Below are positions 6,182 to 13,594 of a stretch of 16,362 nt of DNA, in pieces. The DNA comes from an uncultured Bacilli bacterium (GTDB lineage: Bacteria > Bacillota_I > Bacilli_A > RF39 > UBA660). The notes beneath the pieces were generated by a model, which saw only the letters and a program-made list of their open reading frames with translations, made no database searches and had not been told where the DNA came from. Positions within the stretch are counted from its first letter, which is position 1. The number at the start of each line of letters is the position of its first letter. Made by a program: the position numbers and the translations under genes. The stretch is taken from contig CANRGI010000009.1 in NCBI GenBank assembly GCA_947630095.1, forward strand, positions 1 to 16,362, read 5' to 3'.

Positions 6182-8701
6182 CATCATTTTTTTCATTTCG
6201 TCTATTAGTTTTAATGCTTCCATTGGAGTTACTTCGAGAGGATTTATTTCATTTAAAAATTCTCTTAATTTATCAGGTTCTTCTGTTTGTAAATCTAATT
6301 CAAATTGTTTTATTTTCTTTGAACTATTAGACTTACTTTCATATTCATTTAACATTTTATTTGCTTCGTCTATTACTTCTTTAGGTAAGTTTGCAAGACG
6401 TGCGACATTAATTCCATAACTTCTATCTACTGCCCCATCTAATACTTTATGTAAAAATACTATATCTCCATCTTTTTCATCAATGGATACGTGTACATTT
6501 TTAATACCATCAGTATATTCACACATTTTAGTTAGTTCGTGATAGTGAGTACTAAACATAGTTTTACATTTTATATTTTTAGTGATATAAGTTATTATGC
6601 TTCCTGCTAAACTCATACCGTCATAAGTACTCGTTCCACGACCTAGTTCGTCTAATAAAATTAAACTATTCTTTGTAGCATTTTTAATGGCATTTGCGCT
6701 TTCTTTCATTTCTACCATAAAAGTACTTTCTCCACCTACTAAGTCGTCACTTGCGCCTATACGGGTAAAAATCTTATCAAATATAGGTAAGTCTGACTCA
6801 GTAGCAGGTACAAAACAGCCTATTTGATTTAGTATAATTATTATAGCAAGTGAGCGCATGTAGGTGCTTTTACCACTCATATTCGGACCTGTTATCATTA
6901 AAATTGAAGTATTTTCGTCCATTATAATATCATTAGAAGTATAATCACTTTTAATAACTTTTTCTACTACTGGATGCCTAGCATTAATAACTCTTACTAA
7001 CCCTTTATCATTTATTTTACTTCTAACAAAATTATTTTCTTCACTTACAGTTGCCAAACTTTGCATAACATCATAAAAGGCTATTTTTTTACTTACTTCT
7101 TGTAAATCACTTATATATTCACTTACTTTATCTTTTATTTCATTAAATAAATCATATTCAAGAGATTTTATTTTATCTTCTGCATTTAATATTAAGTCTT
7201 CTTTTTCTTTTAATTCTGCAGTTATAAATCTTTCACTATTAGATATAGTTTGTTTTCTAATATAACCAAATTCTTCAGTTACTTTTTTAGACTCTCCTTT
7301 ACTAACTTCAATATAGTAGCCAAATACTCGGTTATAACCTACTTTTAATGTTTTAATTCCTGTTTTTTCTCTTTCTTCTGCTTCAAATTTACTTATAAAA
7401 TCTTTTCCATTTTTTCTAATATTTTTAAGTTCGTCTAATTCATTAGAATAACCTTCTTTAATTATTCCTCCCTCTTTAATAGTGACAGGAGCATCTAAAT
7501 CAATAGAAATTTCTAATAATTCATAAAGGCTATCAAATGTTTTTAATTTAGGTAAGTTTAAACCTTCTAAAACTAAGTTTATATCAGGAATAACTTTTAT
7601 ACTAGACTTTAACTGTAATAAATCTCTACCATTTAAATTAGATATAACTATTTTTCCTACTAATCTTTCTAAATCATATATTTGATATAAATATTCTTTT
7701 AGTTCACTTTTTAATAAAAATTCTTTATTAAATAAATCTATTAAATTATGTCTTTTAGTTATTTCTTCTATATTCACACTAGGTTTTAAAATAAATTCTC
7801 TTAAAAGTCTAGCACCCATACTGGTTTTTGTTTTATCTAAAAGCCATAGTAAACTATAAGTTTTATCTTTTGTTCTTAAAGTTTCTACTAATTCAAGATT
7901 TCTAATACATTCTTTATCAAGACTTAAATAAAGTTTAGAGTCAATATACTCACAATTTTGTAAGTGACTCATTTCTTTTTTTTGATTAAATGTAATATAA
8001 GATATAAGTCTTTTAGTAGTATTTTCTAATTTACTATCAGATAAATTACTTACTTTATCATTTTTAATATTAGATATATCTTTATCATAAATACTTATAA
8101 ATACACCATAGTTTTGTTTTAATGTATTAGTTATTTCTTTAGGGAAAGTGCTTTCTACTACTAATTCTTTTATTCCTAGACTTACTATTTCACTTATAAG
8201 TTTTTCACTATCTTTTGATATATAAGTACAAAATAATTTACCACTTAGTAAATCTAAATAACTTAAAGCATATATGTAATTATAATCAGTTAAAGCACCT
8301 ACAAAGTTATATGATTTTTCGTCAATAGATTCAGTATTTGTAAGAGTGCCTTTACTAACTATTTGTATTACTTCCCTTTTAACTATTCCTTTTGCTGTTT
8401 TAGGGTCTTCCATTTGCTCACATATTGCTACTTTATAACCTTTATCTATAAGTTTTTCTAAATATACATTAACCGCGTGATGTGGTACTCCACACATAGG
8501 TACTCTTTCAGATAGTCCTGCATTTTTACCTGTTAAGGTTAGTTCTAATTCGTGACTTGCGACTATTGCATCTTCAAAAAATAATTCATAAAAATCTCCT
8601 AGACGATAAAATAGTAAAACATCAGTGTATTCTTTCTTTGTTTTAACATATTCCCTCATCATAGGACTCAACTCATCAACATTTACTTCATTAAGTTTCA
8701 T
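6179..8701 (-). CDS. mutS: DNA mismatch repair protein MutS
   Basis: 840 residues, close to the usual length. The N-terminal mismatch-binding domain shows GDFYELF (35-41) with the Phe-x-Glu pair F37/E39 that stacks on the mispaired base. The central clamp and lever regions are followed by the ATPase: Walker A GPNMSGKST at 605-613, Walker B LLDELGRGTST with D684/E685, and STHYHEL further on. The C-terminal dimerisation region ends in PMEALKLIDEMKK, as in typical MutS1. It recognises mismatches and recruits MutL. The start at 8701 has RBS GGAAGTG. A TATAAT at 8721-8726 may be its promoter, with a poor -35, since a terminator separates it from ftsW. No mutL is visible next to it, unlike in many Bacilli. 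Confidence 0.97.
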   Translation of the reverse strand: MKLNEVNVDELSPMMREYVKTKKEYTDVLLFYRLGDFYELFFEDAIVASHELELTLTGKNAGLSERVPMCGVPHHAVNVYLEKLIDKGYKVAICEQMEDPKTAKGIVKREVIQIVSKGTLTNTESIDEKSYNFVGALTDYNYIYALSYLDLLSGKLFCTYISKDSEKLISEIVSLGIKELVVESTFPKEITNTLKQNYGVFISIYDKDISNIKNDKVSNLSDSKLENTTKRLISYITFNQKKEMSHLQNCEYIDSKLYLSLDKECIRNLELVETLRTKDKTYSLLWLLDKTKTSMGARLLREFILKPSVNIEEITKRHNLIDLFNKEFLLKSELKEYLYQIYDLERLVGKIVISNLNGRDLLQLKSSIKVIPDINLVLEGLNLPKLKTFDSLYELLEISIDLDAPVTIKEGGIIKEGYSNELDELKNIRKNGKDFISKFEAEEREKTGIKTLKVGYNRVFGYYIEVSKGESKKVTEEFGYIRKQTISNSERFITAELKEKEDLILNAEDKIKSLEYDLFNEIKDKVSEYISDLQEVSKKIAFYDVMQSLATVSEENNFVRSKINDKGLVRVINARHPVVEKVIKSDYTSNDIIMDENTSILMITGPNMSGKSTYMRSLAIIIILNQIGCFVPATESDLPIFDKIFTRIGASDDLVGGESTFMVEMKESANAIKNATKNSLILLDELGRGTSTYDGMSLAGSIITYITKNIKCKTMFSTHYHELTKMCEYTDGIKNVHVSIDEKDGDIVFLHKVLDGAVDRSYGINVARLANLPKEVIDEANKMLNEYESKSNSSKKIKQFELDLQTEEPDKLREFLNEINPLEVTPMEALKLIDEMKKMM

Positions 8702-8737
8702 ACTTTCACTTCCAAATATTATTATAAATTAAATTTA

Positions 8738-8763
8738 GAAAAAAAGAAACATTTTAGTTTCTT
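8738..8763 (-). terminator. Intrinsic terminator after the ftsW-type gene
   Basis: The stem AAGAAAC/GTTTCTT (8744-8750 with 8757-8763) has its loop containing the TAA stop codon of the gene and is followed on the minus strand by a T-run. The last coding triplets are thus part of the terminator hairpin. Confidence 0.8.
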
Positions 8764-9944
8764 AAACCTTTTTTAATTTCAACTTTACTTCTTGATATAT
8801 TATTTTCATAACATATTCTCTCTACTATAAATATACATATAATTAAATTCATAGTAAAAGAACCACCATAACTTAAAAATGGTACTGGTACACCTGTAAG
8901 TGGGATAAGGGCTAATATACCACAGAAGTTTACTATAATATGTAATAAAATATACATCGCTATTCCATAACAGATAATTGAATTACGAAGTTGGACACTT
9001 TCTTTTGCTATTTTTAATATTCTATAAATTATTACCATATAACCTATTATGAAAAGTATACCTGTTAAAAGACCTAGTTCTTCAATGAAAATTGGAAATA
9101 TAAAATCAGTATGCGCTTCTGGTAAGTATAAATATTTTTGTGTTGAACCTCCTAAACCTTTACCGAATAAACCTCCATTATTAAATGCTATAAAGCCATT
9201 ACAAACTTGATAACCAGTTTCTTCTGTGTATCTAGTGCAAGGTTCTTTATATGTTAAACGACTTTTTTGAGTGTCTGTTAGAATATTATCTAGTATATCT
9301 GCCCCGCTTACTAAAAATACTAATGCTATTACCGCGATTGCGCCTGATACTATTTTTAATACTTTCATTACTTTGGTTTTATCAAATGGAACTGCTAAAA
9401 ATGTTAAAAAAGTTATACCTGCGATTATAATTGCGGTTCCTAAATCTGGTTGAATTGCTACTAAACCAAAAACTATTATTGCATAGGCAATTGGGATAAA
9501 AAACTGGAATTTGTCTTCTTTTTTCCTATACTTTTTTGCATAGTCACCATAGAAAATACCCATAAAAAGTATTATTACAGTCTTAGCAAATTCACTAGGT
9601 TGTATACTAAAGAAGCCTAAATCTATCCAAGAACGAGCACCATTTACAATAAGACCATATGCGATTAAATAAATAAGTAAACCGAGTATTCCTATTAAGA
9701 AAAATGGCAAGTAATTTTTATATTTTCTAATAGGTTTTCTTAAAACTATAATAAAACCTACAAAATAACTAACTAATACAAAAACTATTTGTCTAAAAAA
9801 GAAATAATAAGGACTTTGGTCGTATATTAAAACTGCACTTACGCTTGATGCTGAAAGTACCATAATTAACCCTACTATACTATATAATATACTCATTATA
9901 AGTAATGGTTTATCAATTTGACTAAATATACTTTTATTTCTCAT
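8754..9944 (-). CDS. ftsW: FtsW/RodA/SpoVE family peptidoglycan glycosyltransferase
   Basis: 396 residues with about ten membrane segments. SEDS family signatures: KPLLIMSILYSIVGLIMVLS at the start, NGARSWIDLGFFSIQPSEFAK (101-121), QPDLGTA (165-171), the catalytic region YLPEAHTDFIF with D280, and LTGVPVPFLSYGGS (349-362). SEDS proteins polymerise lipid II into glycan strands with a partner class B penicillin-binding protein. The PVPFLSYGGS and EAHTDFIF forms favour FtsW/SpoVE over RodA, but the family alone does not settle this. The extracellular loop before the catalytic Asp carries two cysteines (C236, C248), possibly a disulfide. No Shine-Dalgarno precedes the ATG and the promoter suggests an almost leaderless mRNA. 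Confidence 0.9.
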   Translation of the reverse strand: MRNKSIFSQIDKPLLIMSILYSIVGLIMVLSASSVSAVLIYDQSPYYFFFRQIVFVLVSYFVGFIIVLRKPIRKYKNYLPFFLIGILGLLIYLIAYGLIVNGARSWIDLGFFSIQPSEFAKTVIILFMGIFYGDYAKKYRKKEDKFQFFIPIAYAIIVFGLVAIQPDLGTAIIIAGITFLTFLAVPFDKTKVMKVLKIVSGAIAVIALVFLVSGADILDNILTDTQKSRLTYKEPCTRYTEETGYQVCNGFIAFNNGGLFGKGLGGSTQKYLYLPEAHTDFIFPIFIEELGLLTGILFIIGYMVIIYRILKIAKESVQLRNSIICYGIAMYILLHIIVNFCGILALIPLTGVPVPFLSYGGSFTMNLIICIFIVERICYENNISRSKVEIKKGLRN

Positions 9945-9953
9945 ATCATATAT

Positions 9954-9982
9954 ATAATACCATATTTATAAAGATATTTGAA
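9954..9982 (-). promoter_or_regulatory. Promoter of the ftsW-type gene, predicting a leaderless mRNA
   Basis: Minus strand TTCAAA (9977-9982, four of six), 17-base spacer, TATTAT (9954-9959) preceded by TGG, an extended -10. Transcription would start near 9947, three bases before the ATG at 9944. The bases before the ATG are T/A only, with no GGAGG-like sequence. Confidence 0.6.
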
Positions 9983-10091
9983 TTTAATTTACAAATTTAT
10001 TAAAAAATATGTGTAAAATTGGAGTTTTATACGTGTCAAAAAAGGAAATATTCCATAAATTATTATAGATAGTTAAAGGAGGGGTAAGACT

Positions 10092-10283
10092 ATGTATTAT
10101 TACGGTTATAGTGGAGGATATGGAAATTCAATGTATAACCAATGCTGTCCATCAAATTACGGCGGTTATGGCGGATATAATAATGGTGGCCTTGGTTATA
10201 GTGCCGCAATAATTTTGGTATTATTCATACTATTAGTCGTAGTTTTTGGTGCTGGTTTCCTAAACTATAATAATAACAACTAA
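10092..10283 (+). CDS. Gly/Tyr/Asn-rich small membrane protein, YjcZ-like
   Basis: 63 residues. The first 37 are rich in Gly, Tyr and Asn with two adjacent cysteines (QCCPSNYGG). One membrane segment follows (about 39-56, AAIILVLFILLVVVFGAGF), then a short NNNN tail. This composition and layout are those of the small YjcZ-type proteins found in spore-forming Bacilli, but sporulation here cannot be assumed. The RBS AGGAGGGG is very strong, which suggests high expression. No clear sigma-A promoter is seen. An inverted repeat GGAA-ATA-TTCC (10044-10054) and CATAAATTA (10054-10062) lie in the 147-base gap to ftsW and could be regulatory. A terminator follows the stop directly. Confidence 0.7.
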   Translation: MYYYGYSGGYGNSMYNQCCPSNYGGYGGYNNGGLGYSAAIILVLFILLVVVFGAGFLNYNNNN

Positions 10284-10310
10284 AAAGAAGGTATTAAGCC
10301 TTCTTTTTAG
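10280..10310. terminator. Bidirectional terminator between convergent genes
   Basis: A 12-bp stem CTAAAAAGAAGG/CCTTCTTTTTAG (10280-10291 with 10299-10310) has a 7-base loop. T-rich sequence follows on both strands. It contains the stop codon of the small membrane protein and directly abuts that of the minus-strand gene at 10311. Confidence 0.85.
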
Positions 10311-10532
10311 TTATTTTTCTAATGTCATTTTTCTTTCATTCGCACGATGTACGCCTTCTAAACGGATAGAAGCATAAATGGTGTTGGCAACTTTCATATT
10401 ACCTTCATTTATAGACTCTGCTAAAAGACTATATAAGTACTCTAACCCATAAGTTTTTACTAAATCATTAATATAAACAAGCGGGTTTTTAGCATTTTCT
10501 ATCTCATTAATATATTTTTTTATTTCACTCAT
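10311..10532 (-). CDS. Unknown small soluble protein (73 aa)
   Basis: I do not recognise a family. The protein is charged and probably all-helical (MSEIKKYINEIENAKNPL..., EYLYSLLAESINEG), ends in a basic segment (VHRANERKMTLEK), and has no cysteine, signal or membrane segment. The ATG at 10532 has AAGGAG at a good distance. An upstream in-frame start at 10568 overlaps the -10 and is rejected. It is monocistronic, between a consensus promoter and a strong terminator, so it should be well expressed. It could be a regulator or binding protein; nothing in the sequence decides this. Confidence 0.7.
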   Translation of the reverse strand: MSEIKKYINEIENAKNPLVYINDLVKTYGLEYLYSLLAESINEGNMKVANTIYASIRLEGVHRANERKMTLEK

Positions 10533-10558
10533 TTTAATCTCCTTCAAATACGTGATAT

Positions 10559-10587
10559 ATTGTACCATAAAAAGTATCTTTTGTCAA
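10559..10587 (-). promoter_or_regulatory. Consensus promoter of the 73-aa gene
   Basis: Minus strand TTGACA (10582-10587), 17-base spacer, TACAAT (10559-10564) preceded by TGG. The -35 is a full match, the -10 is five of six and extended. Confidence 0.9.
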
Positions 10588-10667
10588 ATTAAGGGCTATC
10601 AGTTTATTTATATGCTTGTATTTAATATATTACTAGTTTTTATTTTTTGCTATAAATTTTTTTATAA

Positions 10668-11546
10668 TTATTTTTTAAATAAATCTATAAATTTTTTAGT
10701 AGTTATATTTAGAGAATTTTCATAATAAATCATACCTACATTACAAAGAGGTAATTCTTTATCTATTTTAATAACTGCTAAATTATGTTCTTTTGCTTCT
10801 TCTACTTTAAAGTAACCTATATAGTTAGAATTACTTACAAGTTTTGCTATAAATGAAGGGTCAGATAGTTCCATAACTGGTTTTAAGTCTATACCTAAAT
10901 TAGTAGTTAGTTCTAAAAGAGAAAAGTTTAAATTTGAATTAAAAGGTATTATTAAATTAAATTTATTTATATCTTCTATAGTTTTTATTTCATTTTTTAT
11001 TTTTTTATAAAATTCTTTAGAACAAGCAAAACAAGTTTTAGATTTACTTAATACTACTTTTTTTAAGTCTTCAGTTTCAAAATCAGTTATAAAAGGCATA
11101 TAATCTATTAGTAAATCTATTTCGTGAGAGTTTAACATTTCATTTAATTTAGAAGTTTCAAAAATTACTTTAATTTTTACATTAGGGTATTTTTCATTAT
11201 ATTCATTTAATGCTTTTATTAATTCATTACCTACTACACCACTTTTAACACCTACTCTTAATTCTCCACTTATAATTCCCTCTGATAAAAACAAATTATT
11301 TATTTCAAAATTACCAAATATTTTATCTAATTTATTATATAAACTAACTCCATCATTAGTTAGGGTTATTCCTTTATTTGTTCTAATTAATAATATCAAT
11401 TTTAATTTAGACTCTAGCGTTTTTACATTCCTACTCAAATTGGGCTGTGAAATATTATTTTTAACTGCTGCTAGAGAGAAACTATTTTCTTTTGCAACTA
11501 TATAAAAGTCATAAAATAAAGGCAAATCATTTCTTAAATCTATCAT
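10668..11546 (-). CDS. LysR-family transcriptional regulator
   Basis: 292 residues, the usual LysR length. The N-terminal winged helix-turn-helix covers about residues 5-65: FYIVAKENSFSLAAVKNNISQPNLSRNVKTLE, then LIRTNKGITLTNDG. The rest is a periplasmic-binding-protein-like effector domain beginning near ISGELRVGV (about 90-98). It is divergent from the peptide deformylase gene, and LysR proteins often control the divergent gene, but a link with deformylase would be unusual, so self-regulation alone is equally possible. The effector is unknown. RBS AAGGAGGG. The recognition helix region is clear, and the effector domain is divergent in sequence. Confidence 0.9.
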   Translation of the reverse strand: MIDLRNDLPLFYDFYIVAKENSFSLAAVKNNISQPNLSRNVKTLESKLKLILLIRTNKGITLTNDGVSLYNKLDKIFGNFEINNLFLSEGIISGELRVGVKSGVVGNELIKALNEYNEKYPNVKIKVIFETSKLNEMLNSHEIDLLIDYMPFITDFETEDLKKVVLSKSKTCFACSKEFYKKIKNEIKTIEDINKFNLIIPFNSNLNFSLLELTTNLGIDLKPVMELSDPSFIAKLVSNSNYIGYFKVEEAKEHNLAVIKIDKELPLCNVGMIYYENSLNITTKKFIDLFKK

Positions 11547-11567
11547 AATACCCTCCTTTTGTGCTAT

Positions 11568-11596
11568 ATTGTACTATGCAAAAGACTTAATGTCAA
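11568..11596 (-). promoter_or_regulatory. Promoter of the LysR-type gene
   Basis: Minus strand TTGACA (11591-11596), 17-base spacer, TACAAT (11568-11573). The -10 lies in TATTGTACTAT (11567-11577, plus strand), one arm of an 11-base inverted pair whose other arm holds the -10 of the divergent gene. Confidence 0.9.
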
Positions 11597-11613
11597 AATA
11601 AATTGTATTAGTG

Positions 11614-11642
11614 TTGCTTTTTTGTTCTTTTTATAGTACAAT
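11614..11642 (+). promoter_or_regulatory. Promoter of peptide deformylase
   Basis: TTGCTT (11614-11619), 17-base spacer, TACAAT (11637-11642). The -35 is weak. The surrounding ATAGTACAATA (11633-11643) is the exact reverse complement of the LysR -10 region. Confidence 0.65.
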
Positions 11643-11667
11643 AATATTGCTTAAATGAGGTGAGGCT

Positions 11668-12216
11668 ATGTATAAAGATATATGTATATTAGACGAAAAA
11701 GATAAAATGTTACATAAGAAATGTAATGAGGCTACTTTTCCATTATCAGACGAAGACATCAAACTTATTGATGGGGCTATTGATTATTTAAGGAAGTCAC
11801 AAGACGAAGAATTAGCAGAAAAATTAGGGTTGCGCGCTGGTATGGGTCTTGCATTTCCCCAAATGGGAAAATTAAAAAGAATATTTGTAATTTCTTATAA
11901 AAGAGAAGACGACACTTTTTTAGAATACGTTATAATAAACCCACATATAATAAGTTATTCAAGTGAAATGATTTATGTTGAAGAAGGAGAAGGATGTTTA
12001 AGTGTTAATCGCCAAGTAGAAGGTATCGTACCTAGACACGCGAGAATTACAGTTGGTTTTTATGATATAAATGGAGATTATCACGAAGAAAGAGTCAGAG
12101 AAGAAATTGCAGTTGCTTTCCAACACGAGATAGATCACTTAGATGGTATATTATTTACAGATAGAATTGATGCTAAAAATCCTTTTAAAGGTGTAGACAT
12201 TTTGAGAAGTATATAA
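11668..12216 (+). CDS. def: Peptide deformylase
   Basis: 182 residues. It removes the formyl group from the N-terminal methionine of new proteins. The three family motifs are present: motif I GMGLAFPQMG (58-67), motif II EGCLS (108-112, metal ligand C110) and motif III QHEIDH (152-157, ligands H153 and H157, catalytic E154). EGCLS and the length indicate type 2, the Gram-positive form. Residue 63 in motif I is Phe where GLAAPQ has Ala. The RBS is GAGGTGAGG. Methionyl-tRNA formyltransferase is not adjacent, so this is a stand-alone gene. Confidence 0.95.
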   Translation: MYKDICILDEKDKMLHKKCNEATFPLSDEDIKLIDGAIDYLRKSQDEELAEKLGLRAGMGLAFPQMGKLKRIFVISYKREDDTFLEYVIINPHIISYSSEMIYVEEGEGCLSVNRQVEGIVPRHARITVGFYDINGDYHEERVREEIAVAFQHEIDHLDGILFTDRIDAKNPFKGVDILRSI

Positions 12217-12282
12217 GTTATATTTCTCTTTTCTTTTTTACTTTTTTATTTTATAATTAATATATAATAAGGGTGAAGATAA

Positions 12283-12906
12283 ATGAGAAAAGCAAATATT
12301 ATAAGAGCAATAGTATGGGGGTTTGTATTTTTAATAGTTTTAGCACTTGCTATTTATGGGTTTATATTAAATTATCAAAATTTTAAAAACTATGAAGAAA
12401 ATTTAGGAAGAATAGTAAATATCTTTAATACTAATTCTAACATTATTAATTATGAAATGGTTAATACCCATATTGAGGCTAAATTAAAGGGCAAAAAAAT
12501 AATAGTTACATCTAGTGGTACTATTAATGAAAAATATACTTTTAAATTTAAAAATCATTATTTAGAAACTAATATAGATACCCTTGACTCTTTTGGTAGA
12601 ATGATAGTAATGATAGTATCAGACTCTGTTGCAGTTAATAAAGGTGGTTTTGAAGGTGACATATATCCTTTGTTTTCAAATGACGAGATACTAAATTATA
12701 AATTAGAAGATGGTATATCTTTTGAAACTAAAGGAAATAACTATAAAATTAAAATTAATTTAGACGATTACATTTTAAAACCTTTTGAAGACACGGAAGA
12801 TACACCTAGCGAAGAAGAAACTCCAAATGAAGAAGAAAATGAAGATAATGAAAGTGAAGAAAATAATCAAGATATAGAAAATAATGTAGAAAATGAAACA
12901 AACTAA
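12283..12906 (+). CDS. Unknown membrane-anchored protein with acidic tail
   Basis: 207 residues. A short basic N-terminus and one membrane segment (about 9-30) suggest a membrane anchor with an outside domain. The outside domain (about 35-165) is beta-rich with no cysteine and no motif that I recognise. The last 40 residues are almost only Glu, Asp, Asn, Ser and Thr (EDTEDTPSEEETPNEEENED...), a low-complexity acidic tail. RBS GGGTGAAG, and a TATAAT at 12263-12268 may be the -10. No terminator is seen after def, so part of its expression may come from readthrough. Confidence 0.65.
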   Translation: MRKANIIRAIVWGFVFLIVLALAIYGFILNYQNFKNYEENLGRIVNIFNTNSNIINYEMVNTHIEAKLKGKKIIVTSSGTINEKYTFKFKNHYLETNIDTLDSFGRMIVMIVSDSVAVNKGGFEGDIYPLFSNDEILNYKLEDGISFETKGNNYKIKINLDDYILKPFEDTEDTPSEEETPNEEENEDNESEENNQDIENNVENETN

Positions 12907-12936
12907 AAAATGGAATTACTTATCCATTTTTTTTAG
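12903..12936. terminator. Bidirectional terminator between convergent genes
   Basis: A 10-bp stem AAAAAATGGA/TCCATTTTTT (12905-12914 with 12923-12932) with an 8-base loop, and T-rich ends on both strands. It uses the stop codons of both convergent genes, at 12904-12906 and 12920-12922. Confidence 0.8.
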
Positions 12937-13537
12937 TCATTTGATATATAAATTTACTCTTTTTAGCGCGTTTTTGTAAAGTTTCAAATAATTCTTTATT
13001 TAGACTTATTTGTTCTTCTAAAGTTAAAGGACAATTTAATTTTAATTCTTGTTTTTCTGCTTCTGACATATTCATTAAATTATTTTTAATTTCTTCTATA
13101 CTAGTAAAATTTCTAGTAGTCATATAAGCATAAAGTTCTCTAGTTGTAAATACATCATTATATACTTTAGTTAACATTAAATGATTATGCTCGATTACTG
13201 TGTCTAATAAATTATAATGATTAAATAAAGAAACTCTAAATTTTAAATCATTAAATTTTGAACATATTAATGAATGGTTTTTACTCATAAATTCTTCAAA
13301 ACCTTCTTCAGTACCTCTAGTTGAAACATAAATCATTTTCATATAGTCTATTATTTTAACTATCTCTCCTGTCTCACAATTGCTATATAGATTTCTTATT
13401 GTACTATGGACATAACTATAAAATGATTTATCCATATAAGGATATTTTTCTTTTATCTTTTCTATTTCCATATCTGCCGCGTTGGATTTTCCTCTAATTA
13501 TTGTTGCACCGCTTATTGTTCTAACTTTTCTACTCAT
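12920..13537 (-). CDS. Unknown soluble protein (205 aa)
   Basis: I do not recognise a family. The protein is soluble, mostly helical and basic at both ends. It starts MSRKVRTISGATIIRGKSNA, has a central region rich in His, Tyr and Phe (SLFNHYNLLDTVIEHNHLM), and near the end a segment SEAEKQELKLNCPLTLEEQ. The ATG at 13537 has GGGGGAGAG as RBS. A longer reading frame starting at 13594 would include the promoter and is rejected. A full-consensus promoter drives it, so it is probably abundant. DNA or RNA binding is possible, but no motif shows it. Confidence 0.75.
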   Translation of the reverse strand: MSRKVRTISGATIIRGKSNAADMEIEKIKEKYPYMDKSFYSYVHSTIRNLYSNCETGEIVKIIDYMKMIYVSTRGTEEGFEEFMSKNHSLICSKFNDLKFRVSLFNHYNLLDTVIEHNHLMLTKVYNDVFTTRELYAYMTTRNFTSIEEIKNNLMNMSEAEKQELKLNCPLTLEEQISLNKELFETLQKRAKKSKFIYQMTKKNG

Positions 13538-13565
13538 AAATACTCTCCCCCATTTACTATTTAAG

Positions 13566-13594
13566 ATTATACCATATTTGTTACAATCTGTCAA
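13566..13594 (-). promoter_or_regulatory. Full-consensus promoter of the 205-aa gene
   Basis: Minus strand TTGACA (13589-13594), 17-base spacer, TATAAT (13566-13571) preceded by TGG. Both hexamers match fully. The -35 lies inside the last codons of rbgA. Confidence 0.95.

Noticed and set aside
9271..9453. Plus-strand reading frame inside the ftsW-type gene
   Set aside because: It lies fully within a conserved gene on the other strand, with no RBS and no recognisable product.
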